A DNA stretch of 64,000 nt from Bryoerythrophyllum caledonicum (GCA_963971425.1 OZ020525.1:9903560-9967559); one strand, 5' to 3'. Shown: positions 1 through 11,810, numbered from the stretch's first letter. The notes: a model not told the origin generated them from the letters alone. Made by a program: numbers and translations.

Positions 1-222
1 GTGGCAGAAATTGTTGCTGTTCAGGTTCTGGGATCGGTCGAAGATGAACGCATCTACTCATCAGTTGCTTTCTCAAAAGGCAAACTCAGAAATCGTCTTG
101 ATGAGCATTTGGAATGTGCGGTCGGGGTGTACTCGTAGAGGTACTACACGCTGGACAATTTTCCTTCTGAAAATGCATACAATGCATGGAAGTCGGACAA
201 GAAGCGCAAGGTTGAATCATGA
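1..222 (+). pseudogene. hAT-type transposase C-terminal dimerisation fragment
   Basis: Frame 1 opens at the window edge and reads AEIVAVQVLGSVEDERIYS, then a KLRNRLDEHLECAV segment, and ends YTLDNFPSENAYNAWKS with a basic tail before TGA at 220-222. The pattern (V-x-GS-x-E-x-ER, then LRNRL-x-x-HL, then a TLDNFP-type tail) is that of the C-terminal dimerisation region of hAT transposases and of plant zinc-finger genes derived from them. There is one in-frame TAG at 136-138. The N-terminal part lies outside the window. It could be a decayed hAT copy or the end of a domesticated hAT-derived gene. The family match is by eye. Confidence 0.6.
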
Positions 223-965
223 ACGAATTCTCGATGATGATTAAAATATCCGCCTAGTCCACAGATTTGCACAAACGTAGGTTGTTAGGTCTTGTGTGTT
301 TTGTCATGGCTGATTGTTGTGTTCATTGATAGTTGAGATCCTTTACCATTTTTTTTGTTTTGTTATAGAGGTCTGAATCCTGATGGTGGTGTAGTCAAGT
401 TCATTGCTTTCGTCAGTATTTTTTTTCATTTAGGTTTGATCTTTGGCCACATTTTATACTGTCCGCAAATCTGTGGACAATGATGGCTGCGACTGAGAGA
501 ATTTGGTTCTCTCAACATCACTTTCATATAAGCACAAGTGAGAGCCACCATTCATAATGTGTATGACTCAAATAGGTAAGCCATTCTCACAGAAACACCT
601 CTTGACAAGTTTTATTTATTTCAAAAATTTAATTCAGAATCAATTATATTTGATTTTCTTATTTGATTTTCTAATGATTAGATTCAGATTTCACACTTTG
701 TCATTAGTATTCTTCACATCCATGCTAATAATTAGATTTCTTTTTGGCCAAAGTCTGATTTGGTATTCATTGTTTAGTCTTAGAATGTAGCTTCACCATG
801 AATAAATCTAAACCCTCTACACTGAATTGTTGAATAAAAGGAGTCTTTACCTAGAACTAACTCGCTTATGTCTATTGTTGTATGCACGCTTGGAGTCTTG
901 AACCTGGAGTCACCTCTGCAGCTTGCTTTTTTCGAGCGCCTCTCAACATCTGTGTGCCAGGGACT
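223..965. other. Non-coding stretch upstream of the B3 gene
   Basis: AT-rich sequence with no convincing coding frame. The last part may be the 5' UTR or an upstream intron of the B3 gene: a possible acceptor (gtgccag) lies 4 bases before the ATG at 966, so an earlier coding exon cannot be excluded. Confidence 0.4.
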
Positions 966-2660
966 ATGGGGACACCGGCTGTGTCCAGCATCGCAGACAT
1001 TGTGGCTGCAGCAGAGGACCGCGGCGCCATCTTCTTCTACATCACCATGTCGGCTGGTACCAACCTCCACACACTAGTTCGTTTCCTCATCCTTCTTTTT
1101 TGCCTTCCATTTCTTTTTTTTTCTCTTGCTGTTCCTTTTTTTTTCTCTTCCTGTTGCAGCTGCTCTGCACCTCGCTTACACCGAAGTTGCGGTGATTGTA
1201 TAGATGTCCACCTACACTGCTTTTTTTTCTCACCCTGCTCCATCTGTTCCTTGCTAGCTGTCAGCCTGTCACAGTGTTACTGAAATTTTTTCGATTGTTA
1301 TTCCTCCACCTACACCGCTTTTCTTGTTTCTCCCTGTTGATTGTTTTTTCTCTTCCTGTTGCAGCTGCTCTGTAGCTCGCTTATACCGAAGTTGTAGTGA
1401 TTCTATAGACGTCCACCTACACCGTTTTTTTTTTCTCTTCCTGTTCTTTTTTTTCTCACCCTACTGCATCTGTTTATTGCTCGCTGTCACAGTGTCACTG
1501 AAATCAAGTGATTGGTATTCCTCCACCTACAACGTTTTTTTTTCTCCCTGTTGATTGTTTTTTCTCTTCCTGTTGCATCTGCTCTGCAGCTCCTTTACAC
1601 CGAAGTTGCGGTGATTGTATAGATGTAAACCTACACCGTTTTTTTTTTCTCTACCTGTTCCTTTTTTTTGTCTTCCTGCTGCATATGTTCCTTGCTCGCG
1701 GTCACAGAATTCAGGTGATTGTTATAACTTATTCCTAAACCTACACCGGTTTTTTTTTTCTCTTCACATTGTGTTGAGTCTGCACTGCTTTGGATCTTCA
1801 GCTCGCTGATTTGCTGAATTTCTAGTCTTGCCTTCCTGTGCTGCAGCCTCGACTAACTAAATCCCCCATCTTTGCAGGTCTTACCCCACTCTTTTGTGGA
1901 GAAACATTTCCATCAGATCCAGCAGGCAGTTACCCTTTCCAGATTCGAAAATCCACGCCGTTGGAAACTTGTTTTTGTGAAAGAGAGTTCACGCAACTCT
2001 TCCCGCATTGTGAGCATCACAGGTTGGCGTGAGTTTGTGGTAGACAACAACTTATCAAATGGCGAGTTCATCCTCTTTGAAGTGATTCAAGAAGACCAGA
2101 TCCAAGTTTCCATTTTCCCAGGAGATGATGAGCGAACAAGTGACTTCTCTTTGCAATCTTCGAGTTCGAGCATGGAGGTCTCTGATGGCAAGAATGATGG
2201 CACGAATGAAGTTGGCAGCGTGCATTCCTACTATGGATTTGAGAAGACACTCCGCATGAGTCACAGTGCAGATTGCAAGAACGCTAAACTGGTAAGATCA
2301 TGCGAATAATAATTTCAGCCTATTTCTCAAAAATGCACAAAACGTGAGCATTGAATCGTTTTGTTGTTTGAAGTTACAACTTACTACAATCTGGCTGCAT
2401 TTTGGCAGGATGTGCCGAAGGCCTTTTGGGAAATTCATGGAGTTTCGGAGTTCAAAGGCAAGGTATATCAGCTGATTGGCCCTGTTCACACCGTCGCGGT
2501 GAAGAGTTCAACGTACACCAAGAGGATTTCGAAGGTGGTCACATGTCACCAGCAAATAGGGTGGCTGAAGTTTGTGCGTTCAAACAACTTTGAAGCTGGA
2601 GAGAAGCTACGCTTTACTATGACTCAGAATGACACTTTTGTTGTCACTCTTGTGGCCTAA
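966..2660 (+). CDS. B3-domain DNA-binding protein (REM-like, two B3 domains)
   Basis: Proposed exons are 966-1076, 1878-2291 and 2409-2660, giving 258 aa. Both introns have GT-AG ends and join in phase 0. Exon 1 ends with a B3 first strand (DRGAIFFYITM) that continues into exon 2 (VLPHSFVEKHF, then WKLVFVK, SITGWREFVVDNNL, GEFILFEV), the usual B3 order from F-F through P-x-x-F to W-x-x-F and G-x-x-x-x-F-E. After a Ser/Asp-rich linker, exon 3 carries a second, more diverged B3-like unit (IGWLKFVRSNNFEAGEKLRFT). B3 proteins are plant transcription factors that bind DNA in the nucleus; two tandem domains resemble the REM group. The start at 966 is the first in-frame ATG of exon 1, but an upstream exon is possible. 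No target or regulator is visible. Confidence 0.72.
1077..1877 (+). repeat. Tandem pyrimidine-rich repeats inside B3 intron 1
   Basis: The 801-bp intron contains about three diverged copies of a roughly 200-bp unit starting near 1140, 1345 and 1555, with a partial fourth near 1735. Each full copy has a long T/C tract, then tcttcctgttgca and a gene-like stretch ending near tgattgtatagatg or tgattctatagacg. The first two copies read ttgcag, a good splice acceptor. The acceptor inferred for exon 2 is ctttgcag, ending at 1877. Confidence 0.65.
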
Positions 2661-3029
2661 GCTTCTGTCGCCTAAGCTTCTGTCGCCAAAGTAGTTCACG
2701 ATTTGAAAGTTTATATAGCCTAAAACTATCTACATCTTTGACTATTTTCACTTTCAGGTGCCATTTTCAGAACTTCTATTTACAGTAGGTGCCAGTTTTC
2801 ATACACGGACTAAATCATGCACAGCCAGGAACAGTGAAACTCTCAACAAACTAGTCGCCAACAATTGCATCCATCTCCAAAGGCTATTTGCCAATCTTCG
2901 ATACTTGTACAAAAAGTTGTGGAAGTTTTCAACACTTTAAAATATGAAAAATTCGCCACATGACATATTGTTTTTAATGTATGCATAGCCACACTCCCGA
3001 GACTTCAAAAATTATATAAAAAGGGTTGA
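2661..3029. other. B3 gene 3' flank
   Basis: Presumed 3' UTR and flank. A 17-bp direct repeat (cctaagcttctgtcgcc) lies just after the stop. No other gene or element is recognised before the repeat array starts at about 3030. Confidence 0.4.
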
Positions 3030-3363
3030 TTAAGGTGCTTTTTCAAGTCGGAGGGAAGGTGAGCATTTGGCAAGGGAAGACAGGCGGAAAAAAATACTTT
3101 TAGGTTTATTGACCTATGGGATCAAGACAAAGGCTTATGGGGAAATTTACGTGACATAAGATTGTTGACTAGAAGGGCACATCTAAAGCCCATGTGTTAA
3201 ATATATATTTTTATGAACCTTGGGTTGTTTCAATTGGACACAATCAATTTTGAGGCTTTGGATGGATAAAGGTCAGGTCCAATACTTGGGCCGTTTAGAA
3301 ATTTTGTTACTAGGGATTTCTATCACTATTTTAAGTAGATTAAGTGTGCTTTTGTGGATCTCC

Positions 3364-4198
3364 GGGGTGATAGTCAACTTGGCTAGCATGAAAAACCTTT
3401 TACGAAGGTTTTGGGGCCATAGTCACAAGCGTTCTTTTGTTGTCTAGTGCCAACGTGGCTTTGATCGAATGTGAATGGTGACTTTGTCAACATTACAATA
3501 CTCTTAAATTTTTAGAATTTTACTTTATAGGTTGATTAGGAGAAGTATATTTGTCATTACTACATACTTGTCACATGTATCTCAAATCGGACAAATATAC
3601 TTCATTTGAGAGGTTCATGAGGTAAAATACTTTGAAATATTTGGGACATCTTCATACTATAATGTGTTCATACATTTTGATTGAAAATTTGAGATCAAAA
3701 TTAAATTGATTTTTATTGATAAAAAACATGTTGTTTTCCACGACTTCTAAATTAGTGATTATTGTTGGTTTTTGCCCCGATATTGCTCCAATATTTCTCC
3801 AACCTTGTACACCATACAAAATTCTATCTTGACACATAAAATGCTCTTAAAAAATCTTAACTTTTCCATCATTTTCTTTGAAACCTAGTTTTTAGTGCCC
3901 TGATTCAATATAAATACTCTGCACTATAGATGGTATAGTTCAATGTGAATAGTATGTAATATACTCTATCTCGGTTTTGAGTTGCGCCACTTATTAAATG
4001 ATAAACACAAAGTCCAAAAAATTAGCATGTTGTCCAAGATATCTTCTGTTCCTCTAACATTTTATTGGCCACGATTTCTTCAAACTTTTTCAATGGACGG
4101 TTGACATTCAACAACAATTTACAAAGGGTTCCAAAACAAATATATTACGGAGTATGTTTTTTTGCCCAAAAGTGAGTAACCTTGGTGGACTTCTGCCC
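3364..4198. mobile_element. Non-autonomous DNA element, GGGTGATAG family (copy 1)
   Basis: Ends GGGGTGATAGTCAACTTGG and, inverted at the right, GGGCAGAAGTCCACCAAGG, flanked by tcc on both sides. The same AT-rich interior recurs at 31593-32239 and 44957-45792, and more distantly at 43609-44471. No transposase. Superfamily is not assigned; a 3-bp target duplication is suggested. Confidence 0.5.
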
Positions 4199-5001
4199 TC
4201 CAATGTTATACAACTCAATTCACACCATCCTCAACCCTAAAAATCCTAAATATACTCAAAAGATTAATAGTTTTGGACATTGTTTAGATCTAGATCGATC
4301 TAGTGTAACGTGATCTTAATCTATACAATCCTAAACTTCCACCTCCCAAAACAACACCAAACAACCGAGATTTCACATACAAACAATTGCTACTTCTCCA
4401 CTACACATGTAAGGTTTCAAACGTGGGCATTTTACTTCACCAAACTGGCCATAATCCAGCCTCGACTTCTACTAGCTTCATACCGCTGTAACTTCCTAAG
4501 CCACTTCATATCTCTAACCTCACCTCTCAAACTTCTACTTCTTCTCCCTCCACACACACATTGACACAAGAGAGAATAAAAAAGTGAATGTGTTTGCCCT
4601 CATCCCTCTCCAAATCCCAGCCATCATTATCCTAAGTCTAGTTTTCATCTACAACAATCTTTATCCAATAGTAGTATCATCCATTATAGTTTTCATCCAT
4701 CAATAGTCTCATCCATTGTAGTCTTCATCCTTTAGAAATCTTCAACTAGTAGCAGTCTCATCCACTTCTACCGGATTCAAAAATTACTACCATACCCCCT
4801 ACAAAAACCGTGGCACTAATTCTCCGATTAACACCATCCTCCTCCAAGTTCGCGGTGCGGTTCATTAGAGCCTCGACACAAATTTTGTAGAGGGCAAGCG
4901 GGACTAGTAGACAATGGATGAGCCGGATCTGGACCTCAAGAAAGAATTCTTCCCCGTTGAGGACGTCCTTCCGGATGGTTCTTGAGTCCCTTACATTTAC
5001 C
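4199..5001 (+). repeat. LINE-associated repeat segment
   Basis: Recurs at 45793-46793 (with a 199-bp insertion) and in part at 32240-32860. It contains simple runs such as catccattatag and catccatcaatagtctcatcc. The longest open frame, on the minus strand, is not conserved as a protein between copies, so it is treated as non-coding repeat. Confidence 0.5.
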
Positions 5002-6883
5002 TTAAGGTAGATTCTTCCAGACGCCTGATCATGCCCTTTGGACTCCGCCAAGTTCGTCTTCTAGATTGCCAGCTCACTAAAGCTTGTACTTTGCTCAAGG
5101 ACCGGGAAGAAAAGAATCACTCTTTCAACCCGCTTTATGTCCCCTCAATTCTGCACCATTGGGAAATTTTTGCCATGAGGCATGGGCGCATCAAGGACCT
5201 CTTGTTGGATCTCAAAAAATAGAAGTGGAAGCCAATTTATCACCTCAAACAAACAAACAAAATTCAACTACACCACTAAGTGAGGTTACATGATTATCGA
5301 TTTACGAGACAAAGGTTACTCCTCCCTTCATTCTTCAAATGCGCTCCTGCGGTTTTTTGGAGCATCATAAAAAAAAGGTTTTACAAGAAGCTCTAGCATA
5401 AGTGTATACCAACAAAGGTGTCTACAATGATATGGCTCACGTGTCAAGGTGACCTACCTTTGGCGCAATGGAGGTTGCGTCTAAGCCCCAAACACTTGCG
5501 CGGGGGCCTCTGCAAATTGTGCAACCTCGCCAAGTAGGAGATGCCAAAACACCTTTTTTTCTCCTACCCCACTATCAAAGGAGTCTTAAGAGGACAAGGT
5601 GAACATTATTTGTGCAACTTCAAGTCTTCAACCTCACAACACAGGCTAGTGGGAGGCCTTATTAGGTCTTTCTTCTCTTCCCGAAGCTCTCAGGGAACAC
5701 TAGCTGAGGCTTTGTCTGCCACAAGTTTAGAATTGTCCTTTAACGGTGGACAAAATCTCCAAGGAGATTTTTTGAATGGCCTCACATGGTTCCTTTGGTA
5801 TAAAAAATGCACGTTTAATTTGTGCAATGGGGAATTTCATGTTGGTTAGGGGCTCTTTTGTGCCTGACACTCAACTGATAGGCCAGACTAGGCGCATGAC
5901 AAAAGCTGACCAAATCGAACTTGGATACCAAATCAACAAACAAAGTGAAAAGAGGCAATTTTTATTCTAGGTCGACCAAGGGATGAGTTTTTTGTTCTCG
6001 TTGAAACGGGGTTCATTGGAACTTTGTACCCCATCGCGAGTTTCTTCTCCAGGACCTCGCCAACAAAATCAAGAGTTTTTGTAACCAACACTTCCAATCT
6101 CATCCGCCTTCTTCGGACTCCCAAGGCTCTCCAATTAGTGCCCTTAGATTTCTGGCACCTCATGGAGTCTTACTACATACCCTTCTTCTTTGTAGCTCAC
6201 AAGTCCCACTAGTGGACCAAGATATCACCACGGACGAACTCCTTGAAAGGATTACAAAAGACCTCCACAACAACCTTCCGCTGAACCTCTTTCGGTCTCC
6301 TCAACCTCGCCCCGAGTTTTCCTAGGGCCTACTTCACAAATTCAGTCTCATGTAGATCTTAGTTTGAAAGTGATTTCTGCGCGCGAAACCACAAAGGTAG
6401 AGGTGGCCCCCCGCCATCTCAAGATGGCAAGGATCTTTGGTCTCCAAACCATTCCTTGGTCTCTCTTTGTAAACGACCATCGCTCTCTTTCCAAGAACCC
6501 CTCGTGGCGGTTTCATCTTCCTAGATTCTCTCTCAGCAGTTAGATGTTGTTGTCTTCTCTTTCGGTCCCCCCGCCTAGGCTTGAATTGTTTCCTTGTCCA
6601 TGGCCGCTCTTGCCCAAGATTCTTGTTTCTATTGAACTAGATTAATTTGTAGTTTTTGTTTTTCTTTTGCTTCAACTTTGTCTGGGCTTCTCCCGTGAGG
6701 AGTTCATTATTCTCTTGGCAAAAACTTTCTCTTGACTTTTGTTTTTTCTTTTTGAATCTGGCTCTCTCTTTGCCTCTAGATTCCGTGCCACTTTCTTGCC
6801 TTTTCACTCGCTTGTCGATTGGGCCTCATAGGCTATTCCTTTGTGTCCCTTAAAAAATCATCTCGTCCTCTGCCTCTCCATAA

Positions 6884-7609
6884 CCCTTAAAAGACATAGA
6901 TTATGACTGTGGCATCAATCCCAATTTCCATACTACCTTGAGCTCTTACTTTTCGTTAAATACAAGTGGGAATTTTTTTTATTTCATTTTCAAAGATGAG
7001 ATCACATGTTTCATTTAGGTCACAAAAATCACAATTCTTTTGTGAGAACTTGAAATTATTGTGATTTTTTGAAGAGAAAGTGAAGAGAATTCATTATCAA
7101 ATACAAAGAATGCTGAAAAAAACCTGAAAACTTCACCAAAGGTCTACAATATAGAGACAAATCTTGTTGAGTACATCAAACTTCCATGTTCGGTAAAAAT
7201 TTGAAAATCCATCAACCATGGTTCTAGGCTCAAAGTTCAATTGCAATAACTTATTCGATAATATCTATTTTTCAAATTTTCAAATGGAAAGGAAACTAGA
7301 CTTCATAAACTTCATTTCATTAGATGGAATCAAAGTAAAAAAGAAACATTTTAATGAATCAAATGAAGATTTAAAACTAGAGCAAGAAGTTTCTAAAATT
7401 CACTGCATTGAGATCCATGTCACAAACTTTTACTTCTTTAGATAAAACACAATTACCCCAATGAAGCAAGTTTCATCATCATCTGATACTTACACAATCA
7501 ATGAACTCTCCACAAAAAAAAATTAGATGAAAAACAACCGTCTACAACAATAATCATCCTTAAAATGTCCTCTGAGGAGCCACTTTATGGCGGCTCCCGT
7601 GTTTGAGAG
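6884..7609. mobile_element. TTAA-target element, family 2 (copy 1)
   Basis: Starts CCCTTAAAAGACATAG and ends with a gag that is followed by ttaa at 7610-7613. It matches the 707-bp copies at 40467-41173 and 49502-50208. In this copy the left duplicate reads ataa instead of ttaa. The uninterrupted junction, with one ttaa, is at 25896-25899. The interior is AT-rich and codes for nothing recognisable. Confidence 0.62.
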
Positions 7610-8750
7610 TTAACCCGAATTCGGGATTTACATGAACGATGTCAGCGAAGTAGGAAACGTGAGAAAAGTAGGCCTCTCCATCGTGATACTGCTTGCTTTG
7701 GCTATGTTGTTACCTTTTTGGGATGGGCTTGCAGAGGAGCTGGGCATCGGACTCAGCGCTCCACTCCTGTGAAGTTCATATGACGTTTTAGCATGCCTCA
7801 AAAGTGTGAAGGATTCTGTCGATCAATTTGACGTGAGAGAGTCACATACTTTGATGTACCCAGTTTTGCTTGTAATATTCTTGTAGAGCGACCTTTTCTC
7901 ATCATAAATCACTTCGTAGAGTGCTGTGGACAACGTCGTAGTTCTTCTTGCCAGAGGAAAAGAAAACTTCGTTTCAGGGTTGACATGTATTCAAAGATAT
8001 CTCAGTTGTGCCATGTGAGCTGTGTAGAGATTTTTGTGGCTGGTTCACATTCGACAACCATTGGGTCACCGGGAAGGAGTGGAGAGTTATGCGACTTGCA
8101 TAGAAAGAAAAAAAGATGGATGGCTAGAACTCATGATTTTCAATTCTTTCAGTGATTTGTGTTGAAACTCTGGTGTGAATCTTATCATTACTGTGGTGAT
8201 TTCAGGAGCCAAACTTGTGATAATTTGTACATTCAATGTAAGACATATGATCTGCAGATATATTATAAGACAAACTCATGTGAAATTAGTTCAGCTAACA
8301 TCTTGTAAAAACAGCAGGACGGAACATATTATCTACGAAGATCCCTTCATCACAAACTCAGGTCATGAGTCACACATCTAAGCACGAACGTGACATCTAA
8401 GCATGAAAGTGCTTGCACACAAATCGATTCCAGCAGACATTCAAATTCGAAAGCATGGTATTACAGGGGATTGAGAATAGTATTCCTGGAGTATCACAAC
8501 TTGGGTATAATACCTAAAGTTCTGAGCTGGTTGAGGACAAGGTGAAATACATAATTGTGGCTCATCCCTATTCATCGCAGACAACCTTTACAGGAAGATT
8601 ACAACTGAATTGTGAAATCCACAACTGGAACGCCTTAGTATGACCTCGATATCGCAGGGTGTCAAACGAGTGACCCCAATAGCACAGGACAGCAGTCTCT
8701 CACTGAAAAGTGCAGGAAGCAGGAGTGAGTGGCACGCTTGTTGGTGGTTC

Positions 8751-8760
8751 GACCCATAAG
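8751..8760 (+). promoter_or_regulatory. USE-like element upstream of U2 (unit A)
   Basis: gacccataag lies 69 to 60 bases before the U2 start, where plant snRNA genes carry the upstream sequence element RTCCCACATCG. Only about 6 of 11 positions agree when one more base is included. The same bases occur at the same spacing in units B, C and D, and 7 bp further away in unit E (51362). No clear TATA box is seen near -30. Confidence 0.35.
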
Positions 8761-8819
8761 CATTGTGGAGGGGAGGCGAAGTTGGGAGTAGAAGAGCGGG
8801 CGGGTGAGAGAGGAGAGGC

Positions 8820-9015
8820 ATACCTTTCTCGGCCTTTTGGCTAAGATCAAGTGTAGTATCTGTTCTTATCAGTTTAATATCTGATACGAGGGACATCGTC
8901 CCTCATGATATTAATCTAATTTTTCTCGGGTGCGGGTCCATTCGGTAGCTTGCTACCCGGACTCGCGAGCGTCGCCTTGGTCTTGCACTACTTCCTTGGC
9001 CGGCGCAGCCCTCCC
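8820..9015 (+). ncRNA. U2: U2 snRNA gene, copy A
   Basis: Begins atacctttctcgg, the plant U2 5' end, followed by the branch-point-recognition segment aagtgtagtatctg (GUAGUA intact), stem-loop IIa/b with a gagggac / gtccctc stem, a Sm-type site (aatttttctc), stem-loop III (ggtagc ttgctacc) and stem-loop IV ending cgcagccctccc. U2 pairs with intron branch sites in the spliceosome. The 3' end is set from the usual plant length of about 196 nt. The gene lies inside a repeated unit. Confidence 0.93.
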
Positions 9016-9334
9016 CCTCCTCTCCCGGAGGGACCCAAAGCAACACCAAATTGCACCTCAATTCCTTGTGTTTTCGAAGTTGGAGCTCGAAACTCTTGTT
9101 TGCTCGAAGTTGGCGTGGCCAACACCAGTCTGCAAAAGAGAGGATGAAATAATGTCCATCCCTGTCCCCCCAGGGATCCAAACCAACACCAAACAAAAAA
9201 TGAAAATCTCAAGATATAGTTCTTCCTGGAACTGTACAAAGCTGCCCTGTCTCCAAACGGGTAATCCAGAAGAGAGCGTATCTATGCTCAACACCTTACC
9301 GCAACAAGATCCTAAGCTGAACTGGAGCGCATTA

Positions 9335-9881
9335 ACGTAGAGGCACCTATTTCGATCACCTAAGCCATTACGGGGCTCAAATGACATTGTATGTCAAAAA
9401 CATTTGTGTAGATAGATGCAAAATTAGGAATGAAACTTAACAAATGGTTTTTCAAATTTCATCACAAAAATTTGCAATTGATATAGAATTTAAAAGCCCT
9501 AAAACCATTGGAGCCATTAATCAAATTGTAGAGTAGGTGAGATTTGGTGCCCTCCTTTGCCGAATGCCAATAAGTGAGAGTGAGTAAAACTTGAGAGAAG
9601 ACATGCCATGGGAAACGAGCTCATGGAGGGTACCCAATGCTGATCGGCCTTACTCGACTCTCGAGGCAAGGCCACCAATGAGAGCTCAATTGAGGTGGAG
9701 CAACCCAAAATTGCACACTTCATAATCCAATGTCGATAATGACTGGTGTTTTTCAGATTTTGAGTTATCGGTTCCGGGTTGCTTCATGCACCATTTCATG
9801 CATTTACCATTTTCATGCACCATGCCATGCATACTCGACTGATCGGAATTTGGTGGCCGATCGGAATTTAGTGCCTCTACC
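9335..9881. mobile_element. PIF/Harbinger-like MITE in unit A
   Basis: Ends ACGTAGAGGCACC and, inverted, GGTAGAGGCACTAAATTCC, flanked by tta at 9332-9334 and 9882-9884. Units B, C, D and E have the same sequence with a single tta (gcgcattact), so insertion and target are proven by comparison. A TTA duplication is typical of PIF/Harbinger (Tourist-like) elements. No transposase is present. Confidence 0.72.
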
Positions 9882-10505
9882 TTACTACTGCCCAATTTTT
9901 TAATGGTTCTTTAATGAGAAACCCGTACCATGATTCATATCAAATTGCAAAACCCTAACCATGTTTGAAATTCAACAAAAACTGGCCAATCTCCAAATCG
10001 GTTCTCCACCGAGTCTCTTGAATTTGGTTGTGGTGTGGAGGTCCATACGAAAACCCACTCTTACTCCCTTTTTTACGGTGTGATGTGTATTATGCACGTT
10101 GCTTAAAAGTCACATGACTAATGTAGATACGACTCTTAGTGAAAGAGTAAACCTTGTGTCTGAGTTATATCATCCTCCTCATGCCCTGCTTTGATATGAA
10201 AGAGTAAATTGCTTTTGAGAGTTGCGTCATCCACTTCATGTGTGGCTTGTTTCACCCCTTGCACTCAAAGGAAGAAAACAAAGGAAGAGGAGCCTGAATA
10301 GCTTTCGTTGATAATGATGAGAAATGAAAAGGAAGATATCAAAGAAGCGTGAAGTAATGGACAACAAAACTGATAATGTGGTGAAGTAAATGATATATAA
10401 AGGAAGCATAGGAAACATGTGATGAACCTGCAGTGCTGACACTTTTATGCATTGAGCGCCAAAGAAGCCGTGCTTAAACGATGTCAGCAAAGTAGGAAAC
10501 GTGAG

Positions 10506-10846
10506 TGAATGAAGAAGAATGGATCAACACGTCTCATACGGGTTTTGTTAATAGTCGTCACATATTAGACAATGTTTTCCCCGCTTACAAATCAATGGAA
10601 TGGGCCAAATCTTCAAACCAAGACCTCGTTATCCTTGCCATTGACTTTGAAAAGGCTTACGACAAGGTGAACTGGACTTTCCTACAAAAGACCATGCGAG
10701 AAATGGGCTTCTCTGGATTTGGTGGGTAGCAACGTTCTACGAGGACGTGCAATCTTCGATCTCAGTGAATGGCGAGGTTGGTCAAGAATTCCAAATGGTA
10801 AGAAGGATACGGCAAGGATGCCCTATGTCTGCGCACCTCTACTTAT
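10506..10846 (+). mobile_element. LINE copy b, 5' segment (reverse transcriptase start)
   Basis: Encodes an open stretch with GFVNSRHILDNVFPAYKS and LAIDFEKAYDKVNWTFLQ, the first RT motifs of plant LINE ORF2. It is 5' truncated exactly at the U2-unit junction, is broken by a stop near 10729, and is interrupted by a Copia element at 10847. It continues at 17848. Confidence 0.85.
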
Positions 10847-10938
10847 GTTAATTGGACTATGTCCAGTGGTGTATTAACACAAGAGATGGTTAACATTGAG
10901 AGAAGTGCAAACTAATATACTAACTACTACTACCTTAA

Positions 10939-11755
10939 CCCCTAAAGGACCACGACCACTTTTGCTCTAAAACCAATCCAAAACTGCCACTGCCATAAAG
11001 AGACATGAAAATCACATTTTAAAGTGAATTTTGGATTTTCGATTGTAAGAAATAGTCTTCTACATAAACATGCCATTAAATTTTGGTTGCAATTCACCGC
11101 ACGGATTGATAGATTTTAGTGTTTATAGTCAAAACAATGGCTCATTTTCTTCCCTACGTTGAGTAGATCAACAGACTTTGACTTCACTTTGTATCAAATT
11201 TTTGCATTATACAAGGTCTAAATCTTTTGCCATTGTCTAAAGCATGATGTTATTTCCCAACACACCAATTTTTAGAGGTAAAAAAGAGATGTAGCATAAT
11301 CAAAACAAGTGTGCAAGGAGTGGAGGTTCAAAAATTGCCATTTCACGTTTTATTTTTTTGTGAACTACGTATGTATTTGAATGATAATCCAAACGGTCAA
11401 TGAGAAGGTTTTCACCACATATTGTTGTTGAAAAAAATAAAAAGTGAAAAATATGAAGATCTCTAGGTTTTATGTAGAAAAGATGAATTTTTTTTCCCCC
11501 GTTGCCCGACAATGTGTGAAAATGTTTGACTTGGAATAAAATGCCTTTTTACAGTAAAGACAAGAATTTTTTTGAAAATTTCCTGAGAAGGAAATATTCT
11601 TCACATGTGTGAAAAATCTCAATGTCAATAGAAACTTGTGTCAAAAATTTTGAAGGTGCGCGGAGTCCCCACTTTTGGCTTTAAGTGGTACTAACTTTCA
11701 AACCACAAATCCAGAAAATAAAATAAAAATATCTCCACGAAGCTCTTATGTCATA
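10939..11755. mobile_element. TTAA-target element, family 1 (copy in Copia-1 LTR region)
   Basis: Begins CCCCTAAAGGACCACG directly after ttaa (10935-10938). The interior matches the copy at 11811-12645 almost throughout. The right terminal repeat is not present. Confidence 0.6.
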
Positions 11756-11810
11756 GATAGGACGGATGTGGGCGTGGTGTCAGTTCCTAGTTCTTCTAAG
11801 AGTTGTTTAA

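Larger units (their letters stand above)
3030..6883 (+). mobile_element. LINE remnant (copy a), lacking RT, with zf-RVT region
   Basis: Left end of the array. It matches LINE copies d and e from the segment at 44626 onward. Around 5400-5620, conceptual reading gives a W-x-x-K-x-S-T-M-I-W-L-type segment followed by a Cys-rich stretch like the zf-RVT domain that ends plant LINE ORF2 (CNLCNLAK is clearest in copy d). Many stops and frameshifts show it is dead. The 3' tail continues through 6656-6883. It is interrupted by a GGGTGATAG-family element at 3364-4198. The RT portion is absent. Confidence 0.6.
7634..10505 (+). repeat. U2 array unit A
   Basis: Repeat unit from one copy of the 29-bp junction motif (7634-7662) to the next (10477-10505). 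It holds the U2 gene at 8820-9015 and is lengthened by a 547-bp element at 9335-9881. The 1.2 kb upstream of U2 is nearly identical to unit B. Several open frames recur in every unit but are shadows of this conserved non-coding DNA. Confidence 0.8.

Noticed and set aside
4758-5051. 97-codon minus-strand frame, similar at 32621 and 46550
   Set aside because: Lies inside LINE-associated repeat DNA; the copies differ in frame and ends, so not a conserved protein.
8175-8381. 68-codon plus-strand frame repeated in units A, B, C and E
   Set aside because: No domain, no start context, and the surrounding non-coding DNA is equally conserved; a by-product of recent duplication.
8588-8896. 102-codon minus-strand frame across U2, repeated in every unit
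   Set aside because: It overlaps the U2 gene and its promoter; conservation is explained by the RNA gene and unit duplication, and the protein resembles nothing known.
11300-11512. 70-codon minus-strand frame duplicated at 12178
   Set aside because: Identity reflects two near-identical TTAA elements, not protein constraint.
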